Made by a program: the position numbers and the translations under genes. The notes under the pieces are model-generated. The model ran no database searches, had not been told where the DNA came from, and was given only the letters and a program-made list of their open reading frames with translations. From Ectobius pallidus (taxonomy: Eukaryota; Arthropoda; Insecta; Blattodea; Ectobiidae), in NCBI GenBank assembly GCA_964059195.1, contig CAXKWD010000006.1, positions 132,166,539 to 132,230,538 on the forward strand: 64,000 bases of DNA, read 5' to 3'. Shown one piece after another: positions 12,288-21,720 of the stretch. Positions within the stretch are counted from its first letter, which is position 1. Each line of letters opens with the position of its first letter.

Positions 12288-12455
12288 GAAATGGAGATAA
12301 ATGATGGTAAGTAAATATCCATTGCAGCATTTGCCTTAGCAACTGAGGAAACCATGAAAGAATCTAAGTTAAATTGGTCAGCCACGGGATTTGAATCTTC
12401 GGAATGCGAGCCTCAGATGGCTGTTAGAGACTGAATTACCTCGCTCTACTATTTT
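12288..12455 (-). repeat. tRNA-headed SINE, minus strand, copy 1
   Basis: Read on the minus strand, the head near 12455-12385 has an A-box-like GAGCGAGGTAATTCAG and a B-box-like GATTCAAATCCCGTGG. The 3' part shares GAGG/GGAGAAACCATGAAA, CTAAGTxAAATTGGTCA and GGTAAGT with the copy at 14595-14735. Two overlapping 70-codon frames on opposite strands cover it and are not genes. Confidence 0.6.
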
Positions 12456-12934
12456 TTTCAGTTCGAAAGAGACCAGATTGATAATAATCTTGCAACGAGA
12501 GTGGTACATCCTATCACATGGCGAAAAAAGTAGGCTGCATTGTATTAACCTAAATGCGTTAAATAGGCTAATTCTTGAGTTTGGTAAAATTGTAATCATA
12601 AGAAATTATAAAACCTTGTAAAAAAACTATTTACATAACAAGTTTTTGTTAGGCCTATTAATTTTGTTCAAGAATTTTCAACACATGTTGGACAATATTG
12701 TGGTCTTAAACGAAATATTTTCAAACATATTTTTATACACACAACATTCTTTAAACATGTGTAGGACCTAATTAGGGCTTTAAATTAATGATAGCTGGAT
12801 TCCAAATTAATGAACAATATTCTAACTTTGGTCTGACTATGATTTTCTATAGTCAATACTGCAATATTAGAGTTCCTAATAATAAATCCAAAAATTTCAT
12901 TAATATGATTCGAGAAACCCCCACTTAGGTAACT
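12456..12934. other. AT-rich non-coding stretch
   Basis: No gene seen. TAGGCCTA occurs near 12650. Confidence 0.45.
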
Positions 12935-13015
12935 GGATCCGACCAAAATTCGAACCCGTGCCCGCTGAGTGAAAGGGGTGAACGCATCCCCTGCGCCACG
13001 GCGATGGGCTAGATG
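12935..13015 (-). repeat. tRNA-derived SINE head
   Basis: On the minus strand, GCCGTGGCGCAGGGGATGCG (A-box-like) is followed about 30 bases later by GGGTTCGAATTTTGGTC (B-box-like), the spacing of a tRNA-derived pol III promoter. The tRNA fold is degenerate, and no body shared with other copies in this window was found. Confidence 0.5.
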
Positions 13016-13618
13016 AATTTCTTCGGCTTAATAGATTCTTACATTGAGTCCTTTACGTTTTACCTGAAAATTTCTTGCACTGAAGAGCGCATGATTTGGA
13101 AATGAAGAAGCTACTTTGAGGAAGCTAGGAATGGGCATTGGTTCCACATTTCCCCTCCATTTATATAAATAAACCAACAGAAATGTCTGTCTGTGGCGCG
13201 CATGTGGCGATAGCCCGGAGTCATTTCCTGCTGGGGTTGCTATCTGTTTCTCTTTGTATTGGACAGGACTCATCTCCGCATGTGTACGCATGAGCACTTG
13301 AACGCCTCCCTAAACTCTGATTCGTGCCATGCAAGGATGAGAGCAGATAACAGTGTCATCCCGTCCCGCCCCACTTGTTCCATCTCACTTCCCACAACTC
13401 TCTTCATCAAGTGAAGAAAATGGAGGGAATCTGTAGAGTTTCTTTGGTTATTGCAGAAGATGGTTTCGGATTAATATTTGCCAAAATAAGTTAATTTAAT
13501 ACAAAAATCGTTTTAAGAATTATATTCTTTTGCTTTTTTGTTATTGAACTTTATTCATAATCGTTTGAATATCAAGGCTATGTCACGAGGCAAGTTCCGT
13601 GTATATGAGAATATTGTA
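13016..13618. other. Non-coding stretch
   Basis: A minus-strand 89-codon frame at 13028-13297 has no recognised domain. A pyrimidine-rich, slightly GC-rich piece at 13330-13410 is unassigned. Confidence 0.35.
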
Positions 13619-14258
13619 GGAAAAATATTCCTCTGGCAATGGGACTCGAACCCATGACCTTCGGCTTTCCGTGCTGCTGCCCTACCAACACAGCTACACA
13701 GACAGACAGAATCCCTCTCCTATGATATGTTAAATGTTACTGTATATTGTAACAGTGGAAACCCGGCCGTCAGAAAATCAGTAATAGTGTGCCTCACAAT
13801 GTCTTAACGTGAGAAAGACCATTAAGGGTAAACAGTCATAGGAGAGAGAGATTCCATCTGACACCGGGAATCGAACTCTGGCTAGCTTAGTTGGAGGGGT
13901 GCGCCGTAGCGTAGTGGTTGAGGCGCTGCGCTACAAACCGGAAGGTCGCGGGTTCGATCCCCGATGAGGTCGTTGGAGTTTTTCAATTGGCCTAATCCTT
14001 CTGGTGGCACTATGGCCCTGGGGTCGACTCAGCCTCTAACAGAAATGAGTACCAGGAGCATTCCTGGGGGTAAAGGCGGCCGGTGCGTAAGGCTGACAAC
14101 CTTACCACCTTCATGTGCCGATGTCTAAAAATCTGGGAGCCTCAACCTCCTGGAACCCTCTGGTCCTCCATGGCCTGTAATAGGGAACACTTTTACTTTT
14201 ACTAGCTTAGTTGGTGGAGATCCGAAGGTGGAGTCCTAGTGTCAGAAGAATTTTTCTC
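13619..14258. mobile_element. Long-TIR element split by a SINE
   Basis: The left arm (13619-13726) and the right arm (13835-14258, after removing the SINE at 13895-14201 and one target-duplication copy) are inverted, diverged copies of one another. Outer blocks pair as GGAAAAATATTCCTCTGGCA with AGAAGAATTTTTCTC read inversely. Inner blocks pair as CAGAATCCCTCTCCTATGAT with GTCATAGGAGAGAGAGATTC. Each arm contains a tRNA-like stretch; in the left arm the minus strand reads GGTCATGGGTTCGAGTCCCA. This could be a foldback or MITE-like element derived from two inverted SINEs. Confidence 0.6.
13895..14201 (+). repeat. tRNA-derived SINE family 1, copy 1, with 13-bp target duplication
   Basis: The 307-bp element has an A-box region GCCGTAGCGTAGTGGTTGAG and a B box GCGGGTTCGATCCCCGATG about 40 bases on. 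The body includes TTCTGGTGGCACTATGGCCC and GTACCAGGAGCA, and the 3' tail is TTTTACTTTTA. It is flanked by the perfect 13-bp direct repeat CTAGCTTAGTTGG at 13882-13894 and 14202-14214, so the insertion site is resolved to the base. A second copy with its own target duplication is at 44160-44452. The two differ mainly by a short GGCGGCCGGTGCGT-type insertion in this copy. Confidence 0.92.
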
Positions 14259-14306
14259 TAATAATGATATCTTATAATGTCCAAGAGCGATAATATTCTG
14301 TAGTTC

Positions 14307-14586
14307 ATGAATAAGTTACATATGTCCATATATGTGCATAACAATAGATCATGAAACTACTGATGTGTATATATTTTCTATTGTCGGTGGGTTATGGCTT
14401 TCTGTTAATTTCAACTGATCTTCGATTTTAATGATTACTGGATGAAATGAATAAGTTACATATGTCCATATATGTGCATAACAATAGATCATGAAACTAC
14501 TGATGTGTATATATTTTCTATTGTCGGTGGGTTATGGCTTTCTGTTAATTTCAACTGATCTTCGATTTTAATGATTACTGGATGAA
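14307..14586. repeat. Exact 140-bp tandem duplication
   Basis: Unit 1 (14307-14446) and unit 2 (14447-14586) appear identical at every base by eye. The unit is non-coding. Perfect identity implies a very recent duplication, or an assembly artefact. Confidence 0.93.
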
Positions 14587-14594
14587 ATAGCGGC

Positions 14595-14735
14595 GATAAC
14601 TCATGGTAAGTCTATCCAACTCGGCACTTGCCTTTACGATTGGAGAAACCATGAAAAACTAAGTCAAATTGGTCAAGGTTTTGTTGAACCAGAGACCTAA
14701 CGAGTCCAAGATGTTACCATCTCTTTCGCTTTTCC
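14595..14735 (-). repeat. tRNA-headed SINE, minus strand, copy 2
   Basis: It shares GGAGAAACCATGAAAAACTA, AAGTCAAATTGGTCA and GGTAAGT with 12288-12455. On the minus strand, GAAAGAGATGGTAACATCTT and GGTCTCTGGTTCAACAAAAC are the degenerate A- and B-box regions. It starts within 10 bases of the end of the tandem duplication. Confidence 0.6.
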
Positions 14736-14824
14736 TCCTGTCTACAGGTTTTACAAGCCCATAGACTACCATTAACCTTTCTAGAACTGATTTTATATGT
14801 TTAATAAGCAATCTTGAAATGAAT

Positions 14825-14880
14825 GTCCACACCATAACGCAAGTGTCCACACCGTAACGCAGTGTCCGCCCCGTAACAAT
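14825..14880. repeat. Short minisatellite, ~20-bp units
   Basis: Three units start at 14825, 14845 and 14864. Each has the form GTCCACACCGTAACGCA with small changes. Confidence 0.8.
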
Positions 14881-15420
14881 AAGTAAAATGGCAATAGTTG
14901 GCACTAATTTTTAAATGCTTTTTCTTAATGAGGAGGCATTTATGCACTCTATTCTTAATATGCATAGGATATGAAAATAAATATTTTACATTAAAAAGTC
15001 TGACCATAGTAACAAAATTTAGCAATTGTATTGTCTTTGCGGAATATTTTATTTCTCACTCTCATGTTACCAAAAAACCGTTTTGGGGATGAAATTAAAC
15101 AGAAATGTAATATCACTTTCATACTTCTCTCTCCAAAAATCTGCGATATAGCCTAATAATTACCATACCTCGTATTGTTTTCTCTTTGTCCAGGGTAGAG
15201 AAAGTTATGTGACTGCATTATTTTCGTGGATTTAATTCTTTAATATTTATTTATAACATGGATTATGTTGATAGTTCTCTAATTTGTCAAGTCTCGTTTC
15301 CTTATGTGAAGACTGCCAACAGTACTGTTGTCAAGTGAACTGTGGTTTGGATTTTATAATTCTGTGTAAAAAGGGATTAAGTATTCTCAAAAATATTTAA
15401 TTTTTGGCATTTAAAATCAT
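14881..15420. other. AT-rich stretch with a possible repeat F tail
   Basis: No gene is supported. GGGTAGAGAAAGTTATGTGAC at about 15193-15213 matches the right-end motif of repeat F; the rest is unassigned. Confidence 0.35.
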
Positions 15421-15573
15421 AATTTTTCAAAATCCTTTCTTAGTGAGCACGTACATTATGAAACGAAGGTACTGTCAAAATTCCAAGTCTCTACCTGTTA
15501 TAGTTTAGGCTCTACGTTGATTCTCTGTCAGTCAGCCAGTCAGTCAGTCAGGACAAAGCCCTTTATATATAGA
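15421..15573 (+). repeat. Dispersed repeat G, copy 1
   Basis: It carries AATCCTTTCTTAGTGAGCAC, ACATTATGAAACGAAGGTAC, TAGTTTAGGCTCTACGTTGA, a (GTCA)n run and GGACAAAGCCCTTTATATAT in order. The reverse complement of 17403-17535 has the same blocks, and a short piece recurs at 63574-63615. Strand is arbitrary. Confidence 0.75.
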
Positions 15574-15810
15574 GAGAGAAGAAATGAGAAAGATGTATTG
15601 GAGGGAAATATTCGATAAAGTTCGGAAATTATTCTTAACGACGGAAGTTTCAATAAATGTCTGCAGTCACTTGTTTTTGTTTAGTTTGTCATATAGTTTG
15701 AATTTTTATTAGTCGCATCATTTTCAAAGAAGAGGTTATCAGGTATTTATCGTATAATTAGCGTAAAATTGTGTCTTGCGTTCTGTACAAGGATATGTGA
15801 ATACTGCTAA

Positions 15811-16160
15811 TTTTTATTTGGGCAGAGGAAACTTATGTGACTTTCACATAAGATTTTTTATTTTATTTTGTATTATTTTCTGTTTCTTTAATTACAAACT
15901 CGTGACAAACATTGTATCTTACAAGACACATTATGCATTTCAAGAAAGTAAGAGACAAGTACTGTATATCCCTTTTCGCATAGAACCCCTGTCGCGCTCC
16001 GGCAACTTCTCCAGCACAGAAGTATTGCGTGCTGCCTAGTCAGTCCTATGTAGGCGTTTGTCAGAATTTACCTTCTACTTGATCTGCCCGTACCAAAGGT
16101 AGGGAGAATGTTGTATTCCACCCTGACATCTCACGTGGAGTTTTTAGCATAAATACGAGT
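15811..16160 (+). repeat. Fragments of repeat F
   Basis: TTTATTTGGGCAGAGGAAAC followed by TTATGTGACTTTCACATAAG (15811-15851) matches the right end of F. CTGCCCGTACC..AGGTAGGGAGAATG at 16083-16110 and GGAGTTTTTAGCATAAATAC near 16136-16157 match its left end. So a tail of one copy is followed by the head of another. The 87-codon plus-strand frame at 15776-16039 is not a convincing gene. Confidence 0.55.
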
Positions 16161-16480
16161 TTTGAGATTCTATAACTTTTAAGTTGCTCTAAAACCGAAG
16201 TTTAAGAAATACCAACTTGCTGAACCAATCGGCTAAACCACAATGATTAAAAATCAATTTTGCCTGTTCGGCATAGTATGTAAATGATCATATGCTTCTA
16301 TAGCAGAATGTTTTGCGTTGCTACGAAAGCAAGAGTATTTCATTAGTTAAGTGTCTCTTAATTTAACCTAACATGAAATACAGCCTCATTTAAAGACACG
16401 ACACAGGCCAACAGAGTATTAACTAAGAGACTTTAGTAGTGGTCTGTGAAATCCACCCTAAGTTAAGTTCCCTAGATGTT
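16161..16480. other. Non-coding stretch
   Basis: No gene or repeat seen that recurs elsewhere in the window. Confidence 0.4.
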
Positions 16481-16481
16481 T

Positions 16482-16494
16482 CTTCTTCTTCTTC

Positions 16495-16543
<49 letters not shown>
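16482..16543. repeat. (TTC)n then (AAT)n microsatellite
   Basis: Four TTC units are followed by about 16 AAT units. This lies immediately 5' of a LINE fragment whose own 3' side is another imperfect AAT array. Confidence 0.95.
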
Positions 16544-16940
16544 TCAAAATTACGTTAGAAAACGCAGAATGAGATTCCACGGACACATTAAAAGAATGAA
16601 CCCAGACAGACTTACAAACAAATAGTAGAATTCTACGAAAACAGGAGTAAAGCGAAAACAGACACTGTGAAGAGGACGGGAGAAATCAAAACTGATCTGA
16701 AACTGGCAGAAAATATTACACCAGAAGTTGTTAAAAACCGGGATATCTTCAGAACCAAAATTCACAAATGGCAAGTTGACCAAGAGGAAAAACCAAAGAA
16801 GAAGACTGGAAAAACCGTGGTCTAAAGAGAGAAAGGAAGGCCGTAGTAAAAGAATGAAAGAGATATGGGCACAAAGGAAGGCAAAAGGCAAATACACACC
16901 TCAAAGTACTCTGCGTAGTCCTAATGGGCTTATTCGCATA
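16544..16940 (+). pseudogene. Non-LTR retrotransposon ORF C-terminus, frameshifted
   Basis: From 16557 the frame reads RKRRMRFHGHIKRMNPDRLT, then a stop at 16623. The next frame continues QIVEFYENRSKAKT, and near 16800 the sense frame shifts again to a segment ending RSKRMKEIWAQRKAKGK. The same order occurs in the minus-strand ORF at 19220-19678 (RKWRINFYGHLLRMDS, KQIFDFFRNRKTK, RSERMKKYWALRKEQ), so both descend from one element. The (W/F)xGHxxRM motif is typical of the region after reverse transcriptase in LINE polyproteins. At least two frameshifts make this copy dead. The copy sits between AAT microsatellites, suggesting a simple-repeat 3' tail or insertion into one. Confidence 0.75.
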
Positions 16941-16980
16941 TAATAATAACAATAATAATAATAATAATAATAATAACAAC
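16941..16980. repeat. Imperfect (AAT)n array
   Basis: AATAATAACAATAATAAT-type units follow the LINE fragment. They may be its 3' tail. In reverse they encode a spurious poly-leucine frame. Confidence 0.85.
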
Positions 16981-17325
16981 ATTTAGCCTATTATGGTTAC
17001 ATTTTTAGAACATAAGCCTAATGTTTTATATCTTTTATTGAGCAATTATCATCAGTCATCTACAACCAAACTAGCCACCGCGGTAACATCTGACGCTAAT
17101 ATAACAGAATTAAATTTAAAAACAAAAAGTTCACATAATGATACTATTTATCTCAAGAATCAGTGATTATTCCAGAAAATGAATATATGGAACTTCAACC
17201 AATTGCAAATATCACTATTTCATTTTTATCACTTTCATGTTATTACACGTACATGTGAAGAATGAACAGCTGTAGCTTCTTTGATTAAAAAAAATCATTG
17301 AACACATCGATTGGGCATACACATA
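16981..17325. other. AT-rich non-coding stretch
   Basis: Nothing supported. Confidence 0.45.
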
Positions 17326-17334
17326 TCTCTTCTC

Positions 17335-17402
<68 letters not shown>
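17326..17402. repeat. Compound (TC)n-(TA)n microsatellite
   Basis: About 31 bases of TC units are followed by about 46 bases of pure TA. It directly abuts repeat G copy 2, just as TATATAGAGAGAG follows copy 1 at 15565-15580. The microsatellite is therefore probably seeded by the repeat's terminus. Confidence 0.95.
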
Positions 17403-17405
<3 letters not shown>

Positions 17406-17535
17406 GCTTTGTCCTGACCGACTGATTGACTGACTGAGAATCAACTTAGAGCCTAAACTATAATTTGGAATTTTGACAGTATTTTCGTTTCATAATGTAG
17501 GTGCTCACTAAGAAAGGATTTTGAAAAATATCCTT
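17403..17535 (-). repeat. Dispersed repeat G, copy 2
   Basis: The reverse complement carries the same blocks as 15421-15573: AATCCTTTCTTAGTGAGCAC, ACATTATGAAACGAAAATAC-like, AGTTTAGGCTCTAAGTTGAT, a GTCA run and GGACAAAGCC. Confidence 0.75.
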
Positions 17536-17550
17536 TCTTAGTGAGCACCT
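17499..17550. repeat. Perfect 21-bp hairpin
   Basis: AGGTGCTCACTAAGAAAGGA (plus one T; 17499-17519) pairs perfectly with 17530-17550 across a 10-base loop. The arms are the outer part of repeat G, so the end of the repeat has been copied in inverse just beyond itself. Confidence 0.92.
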
Positions 17551-18559
17551 AAACGAGATGACATCAATAAAACACAGTTTGTGGCAATTGTAATTCCAGC
17601 TTAACAGTGGATGAAAATCTCCACAATCGTGAGAATGACCTCGTAACCATAGGCCTAGGCTAAAATATTTTTAACTATTTGCGATCTGCTGAACCAGTCA
17701 CAATTCGAAAACCTCCGATTCTAGCTTATATTCGAATATGTAACATAAATTTCCTGATTTAGTGAGGTAAAAGTCTTTCACAAAACAGTGAATTTTGAAA
17801 ACCAGTGATGAGCAAAGTAAGGCCCGCATTTTCCAGTTAGGCCTACTATGGACTGCAAAGAGTAAATCCGGGCATTCAGCACACATTAGTTCAGTTGCAA
17901 AGTGACACTCAATTTTTATTTCCTTTTAGACTACAAGGAAAATAACAGACAAAAGAGTTCTGAAAAATGTACCATTTCAATAAACTATTTCGGCTCGCCT
18001 TGTGAAATTTTCCTTTCATTTGGTCGGCTTCCATTTAGGTTTGCCCATCATTGAAGTAAGTTACTTCTTCGCTCTGAACTTGACTTTTATTACGGAAAGT
18101 CTAACTTTGTTTCATTATTATGTACTCATTCACTATAAATCTTCTCAAGTCTTTAGTATACTCTTTATAAAACTGGTGCTTAGGCCTATTGTTACAGGCC
18201 TAGAGTTTTTATTGTTAAACATGCTTATTTAATGTTAGTTTATGGCCTACCTACAGATGCAGAGGACTGGTGAAAAGGAATTTCTTTTTAAAATCCCCTT
18301 TCATCCAGGCTACATAAATGTGACTGCTTCTTCGCAATTATACAAATGTAATCACTAGCAGAAACATTAGTGGACTGTACTGAATAAACAAGCATAGATC
18401 CTCACAAGTATAAGTGCTCCATATCTATAGGACTTGACTCTTACAATAGAACAAAAAGCTGGGGAACTTCAGAGACAAGTAATGAGTATTTCAATGAATG
18501 TGTCTGTGAGAAAAATTTCTCTCCAGAATTATATTTCACCGTGAATTCATTTTCTTCCA
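17551..18559. other. Non-coding stretch rich in TAGGCCTA
   Basis: TAGGCCTA occurs near 17649, 17838 and 18181. No gene is supported; the 62-76-codon frames look like chance. Confidence 0.45.
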
Positions 18560-19000
18560 AATTACGAATACTTCTTTGTACATAATAAAAAGGCAGAGAA
18601 AGAGTTTATACTGGGTTTCTCTTCTTTTTTTTCATCTTTATCATCTGGCAGGTTTCCTGCACATTTATGATTTCCCCTGGTTTTCATTTCGCATACCGTA
18701 AGCGACACGTAAGCCGCTGCTGCCTCTGCTGCTGTGATATATAGAAGAAAATGAAGATGAAGGAGAGGAAGAAGGATGAGAAGAAAGGAAGAGTGGGACT
18801 GACAGCAGTGGTGTGCTGAGCGGTCGATATCGGGCAGACGAGCCTTTTCCACCAACCTACGCGAATATACCGAGCGACTGAAAGTGAAAGAAGCCATTTT
18901 TCCTTCCTTGAATTGTGAGTTAACATGTTTGCCCTGGCCGGGTACAATGGGAAGCAGTTTGTTAGGGGACTGTGCTTTTCGTAAATTTGAAATAACTCTA
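18560..19000 (-). other. Unrecognised overlapping minus-strand frames
   Basis: Two overlapping frames (18562-18897, 111 codons; 18684-18947, 87 codons) lie in a slightly GC-richer patch. The longer contains an alanine-rich run from a GCTGCTGCC-type repeat and a lysine/glutamate run. No domain, signal peptide or homologous family is recognised. It may be part of a transcript's 5' region, or chance. Confidence 0.2.
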
Positions 19001-19166
19001 GCTAAAAGTCCGTTCTTTGTAAGTTATAGCCTATATGGTAACCGAAAAGGTAAAATATTATGTCTCGGCCTATAAGCTTACTAGGCATATAACGATAGGC
19101 TTATATGTAGATTGTCAGAAGGAATAACCGATCTTTTTTTAACGAAAGAAAATTTTATAGAAGCTA

Positions 19167-19695
19167 TTAGGCCTATTCTTCTTCTTTCGTTTCACCCTCT
19201 TTGGGGTACGTTGAACCAGTCATTTCTTTGTGTGTTGTTCCTTCCTAAGTGCCCAGTATTTCTTCATTCTTTCTGATCTTCTCTTCCTCTCTTCTTCATA
19301 GATAATAGGTTTGGACTTCAGTGACGACCTGTCTTGGAACCTTGTATTTTCGTCTTTAGTTATTATTTTAGCCGTTCGATCTAATAGTGAATTTTCTGTA
19401 ATTTTTAACTCGACTAGGTCTTTTTCAGTTTCTTTAAACCAGTTGGGTTTTGTTTTGCGGTTGCGGAAGAAGTCAAAGATTTGTTTGGTTAATCTAACAG
19501 AGTCCATTCTAAGAAGATGACCATAGAAATTTATCCTCCATTTTCGCATAGTGTCTGAAAGTTTTTCAATTTTCTTGTAGAGGGTTTCATTCTTGATGTA
19601 TATCATCTTATTATCCTGAAATTTAGGTCCTATGATTTTTCTTAAAATCTTCCTTTCCTTTAGTTCAAGTTTCTCCATCTGACCTTAGGCCTATT
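19167..19695 (-). mobile_element. 5'-truncated LINE with 11-bp target duplication
   Basis: The insertion spans 19178-19684. It is flanked by TTAGGCCTATT at 19167-19177 and 19685-19695, a perfect 11-bp direct repeat. On the minus strand its 3' end is a short GAA-rich tail immediately inside the left duplication, as expected for target-primed reverse transcription. It carries the ORF fragment described next. Confidence 0.75.
19220..19678 (-). pseudogene. LINE polyprotein C-terminal fragment (152 codons)
   Basis: The uninterrupted frame begins ELKERKILRKIIGPKFQD (after MEKL), has RKWRINFYGHLLRMDSVRLT at about residues 45-65, and ends in a basic tail, RSERMKKYWALRKEQHTKK. In non-LTR retrotransposons the LxRxILRxIxGP and WxGHxxRM motifs lie downstream of the reverse-transcriptase domain. 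The catalytic fingers and palm are absent, so this is a 5'-truncated copy and not a functional gene. The initial methionine is just the first in-frame ATG after the truncation point. It is better preserved than the paralogue at 16544-16940. The exact clade cannot be fixed from this part alone. Confidence 0.85.
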
Positions 19696-20586
19696 ATTGT
19701 ATGGTATCTAATACAATAATGTTGCCTATTGCTAATGACCAGTAATGGCCGGTTACGTCTAGCTGGGAATAAATGCAAATATACTCCATTCGTTGTTCCA
19801 TGTGCCTATGAGATCGTTTCAAATACAGTGATATACAGTACATATATTCAAGCTGGATAAATCTAAATTGGTCTATCATCATGAGCGAAGGGGAAGGAAA
19901 TGAAGGAAAGAATAGATAAAGGAAGGGAGAGGTAATAACTGCGATGACTATCAGTTCGCATGAAAGAGATGAAAGAAGAGGCTTCGGGTTACAGAATTAC
20001 AGTTATTTTGTGGTAAGCCATCTCATGTGATTGCTTCAACTTAGAACAAACGACTGTGTGATTTATGAGCAAATCTATCCTCAGAATTGACACCGTCTCA
20101 TAGACTGCAGGTAATATAATTTATGTTCCTTTCACCCATTCTTATAAAACCGAGGAAAATATGAGAACCTAGTAACAGTCGTCTCGACAAAATAAATATA
20201 TAATTTATAAATCGCCCATGTATGCCTACATATAGAGGATTGCACAAATGCCTAAACCCTACTTGTAGAATGCCTCCTAGGTTACAAGAAATGGGATTTA
20301 AAAATTTACAGGGAATATTATTGATCCCGTTTTATAAAGGGTAGAAAGAAAAGGGAAGAATTTGAAGAATTATAGAAACAAGACAATTTTATACATATCA
20401 TAGGCCCTATGCAAACTTTAAATTTGAACATTATCTGATACCATTACCGCATTAAGTTAAACAGAAGGGAAGCATTTCAAATATTTTAGACGGCTTGCTA
20501 CAATTAAAGGCATATGGGCAAAAGCCGACCAGGGGAGCTGGCACTGGGAAAAGGTAATCTGCGCCACTTCTACCTTTTCCCCAACC
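19696..20586. other. Non-coding stretch
   Basis: No gene or repeat supported. Confidence 0.4.
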
Positions 20587-20680
20587 TACACGTTGTAAAC
20601 TGCGTCACCGACATATGTAAACTGCGCCAGTTATATATGTAAACTGCGCCAATTGCATATGTAAACTGCGCCACCGAGAT
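20587..20680. repeat. Minisatellite, 22-23-bp units
   Basis: Four copies of ATATGTAAACTGCGCCA-type units, with GTAAACTGCG starting at 20594, 20617, 20639 and 20661. Confidence 0.88.
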
Positions 20681-21670
20681 TTAAATGGCGTTACCTGCAT
20701 GCTATCGCACTAATATTTTCCTTCCCACTTCTTCCTTCCCAGACTTGGGACTGGCTATGAAATTGCATAAGTGTGGTTAAAAATCTTAGGCTTAGTAGCT
20801 TTCTCATTTTAAAAAATCCCTTTAGGCAGGCCTACAGGCGGAGGTAGATTTCGAAGTGCTTTTGGTTTAATTTTTGTCGCTGCATAGCACTCTTTTTCTT
20901 TAGCCTTGGCATGGTAAACCTGCAGTAATAAGAACTGAATTCGGTAAAGAGGAAGAGCCTACAATCATTTGTTTTGACAACAAGAATAGGATATAATATT
21001 CTGGGAGGCCGTGCGCAAGATCAGCAATGAATAAAATTAGCAAAGCCGCTAAACAAGACAAAATTATGATATTATAATAATTCTTTTAAGTGTTATTATT
21101 TTCAAACATTAAAATCTCGCGTCATATGAGAGCTATCAAGAAACTATTTATTGATTTGTAGAGTACTCATCAAGAGCTTTTCAACGATACCCCACAAGAC
21201 GTGGTTTCAAAAGTTTCGAATTTTCATCCCCCACCCCCACCCTCACTCGAACCCCCGAATTGTTGGTGTCACTGTGAACTCCATAGGGAGTACTCTAATT
21301 TATTCAAACAAAGTTTCCCTCTATACTTCATAGGGGCCGAGATATAAATGTTTTAAAATTTCAACCCCCTCCCCCGACCACCCCCTTGGGCCAATTTTGC
21401 CCATTAACGAACTTGTCCGAACTATTGGGCCTAGAAATAACATAATAAAATTTGGTTCAAATATCTTCAAAATTACGGCCGCTATCGTGTAAAGATATAT
21501 ATATATATATATAAATATATATATAAATATCACAAATTTTTTTTTTGAACGGGCGGTGGTTTCGTACTTAGGGGAGCATGAAACGTAAAGATATGAAAGA
21601 ATTTTTCGAAAATCATAAAGTGGTATCCATTGCAATAGGTAGATTTTTCTTCGAAATCTACCTAAAAATG
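20681..21670. other. Non-coding stretch with a TA-rich tract
   Basis: An imperfect (TA)n/(TAAA) tract lies at 21497-21530. The 119-codon minus-strand frame at 21321-21680 runs through it and is not a convincing gene. C-rich runs at 21230-21260 and 21360-21390 are unassigned. Confidence 0.35.
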
Positions 21671-21720
21671 TTAAAAACAATACCCTAATTTCTTTTGCAT
21701 GAAGGCTTCGTCGCTTATAA

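Noticed and set aside
13625..13725. A possible true tRNA gene on the minus strand
   Set aside because: A- and B-box-like sequences exist, but the acceptor stem does not pair well and the stretch lies in the arm of an inverted repeat.
15540..15556. The (GTCA)n run as a CRISPR-like or regulatory repeat
   Set aside because: It is a short simple repeat inside dispersed repeat G, present in both copies.
21321..21680. A 119-codon minus-strand frame
   Set aside because: It crosses a TA microsatellite (an IYIYIY run) and lacks any family motif.
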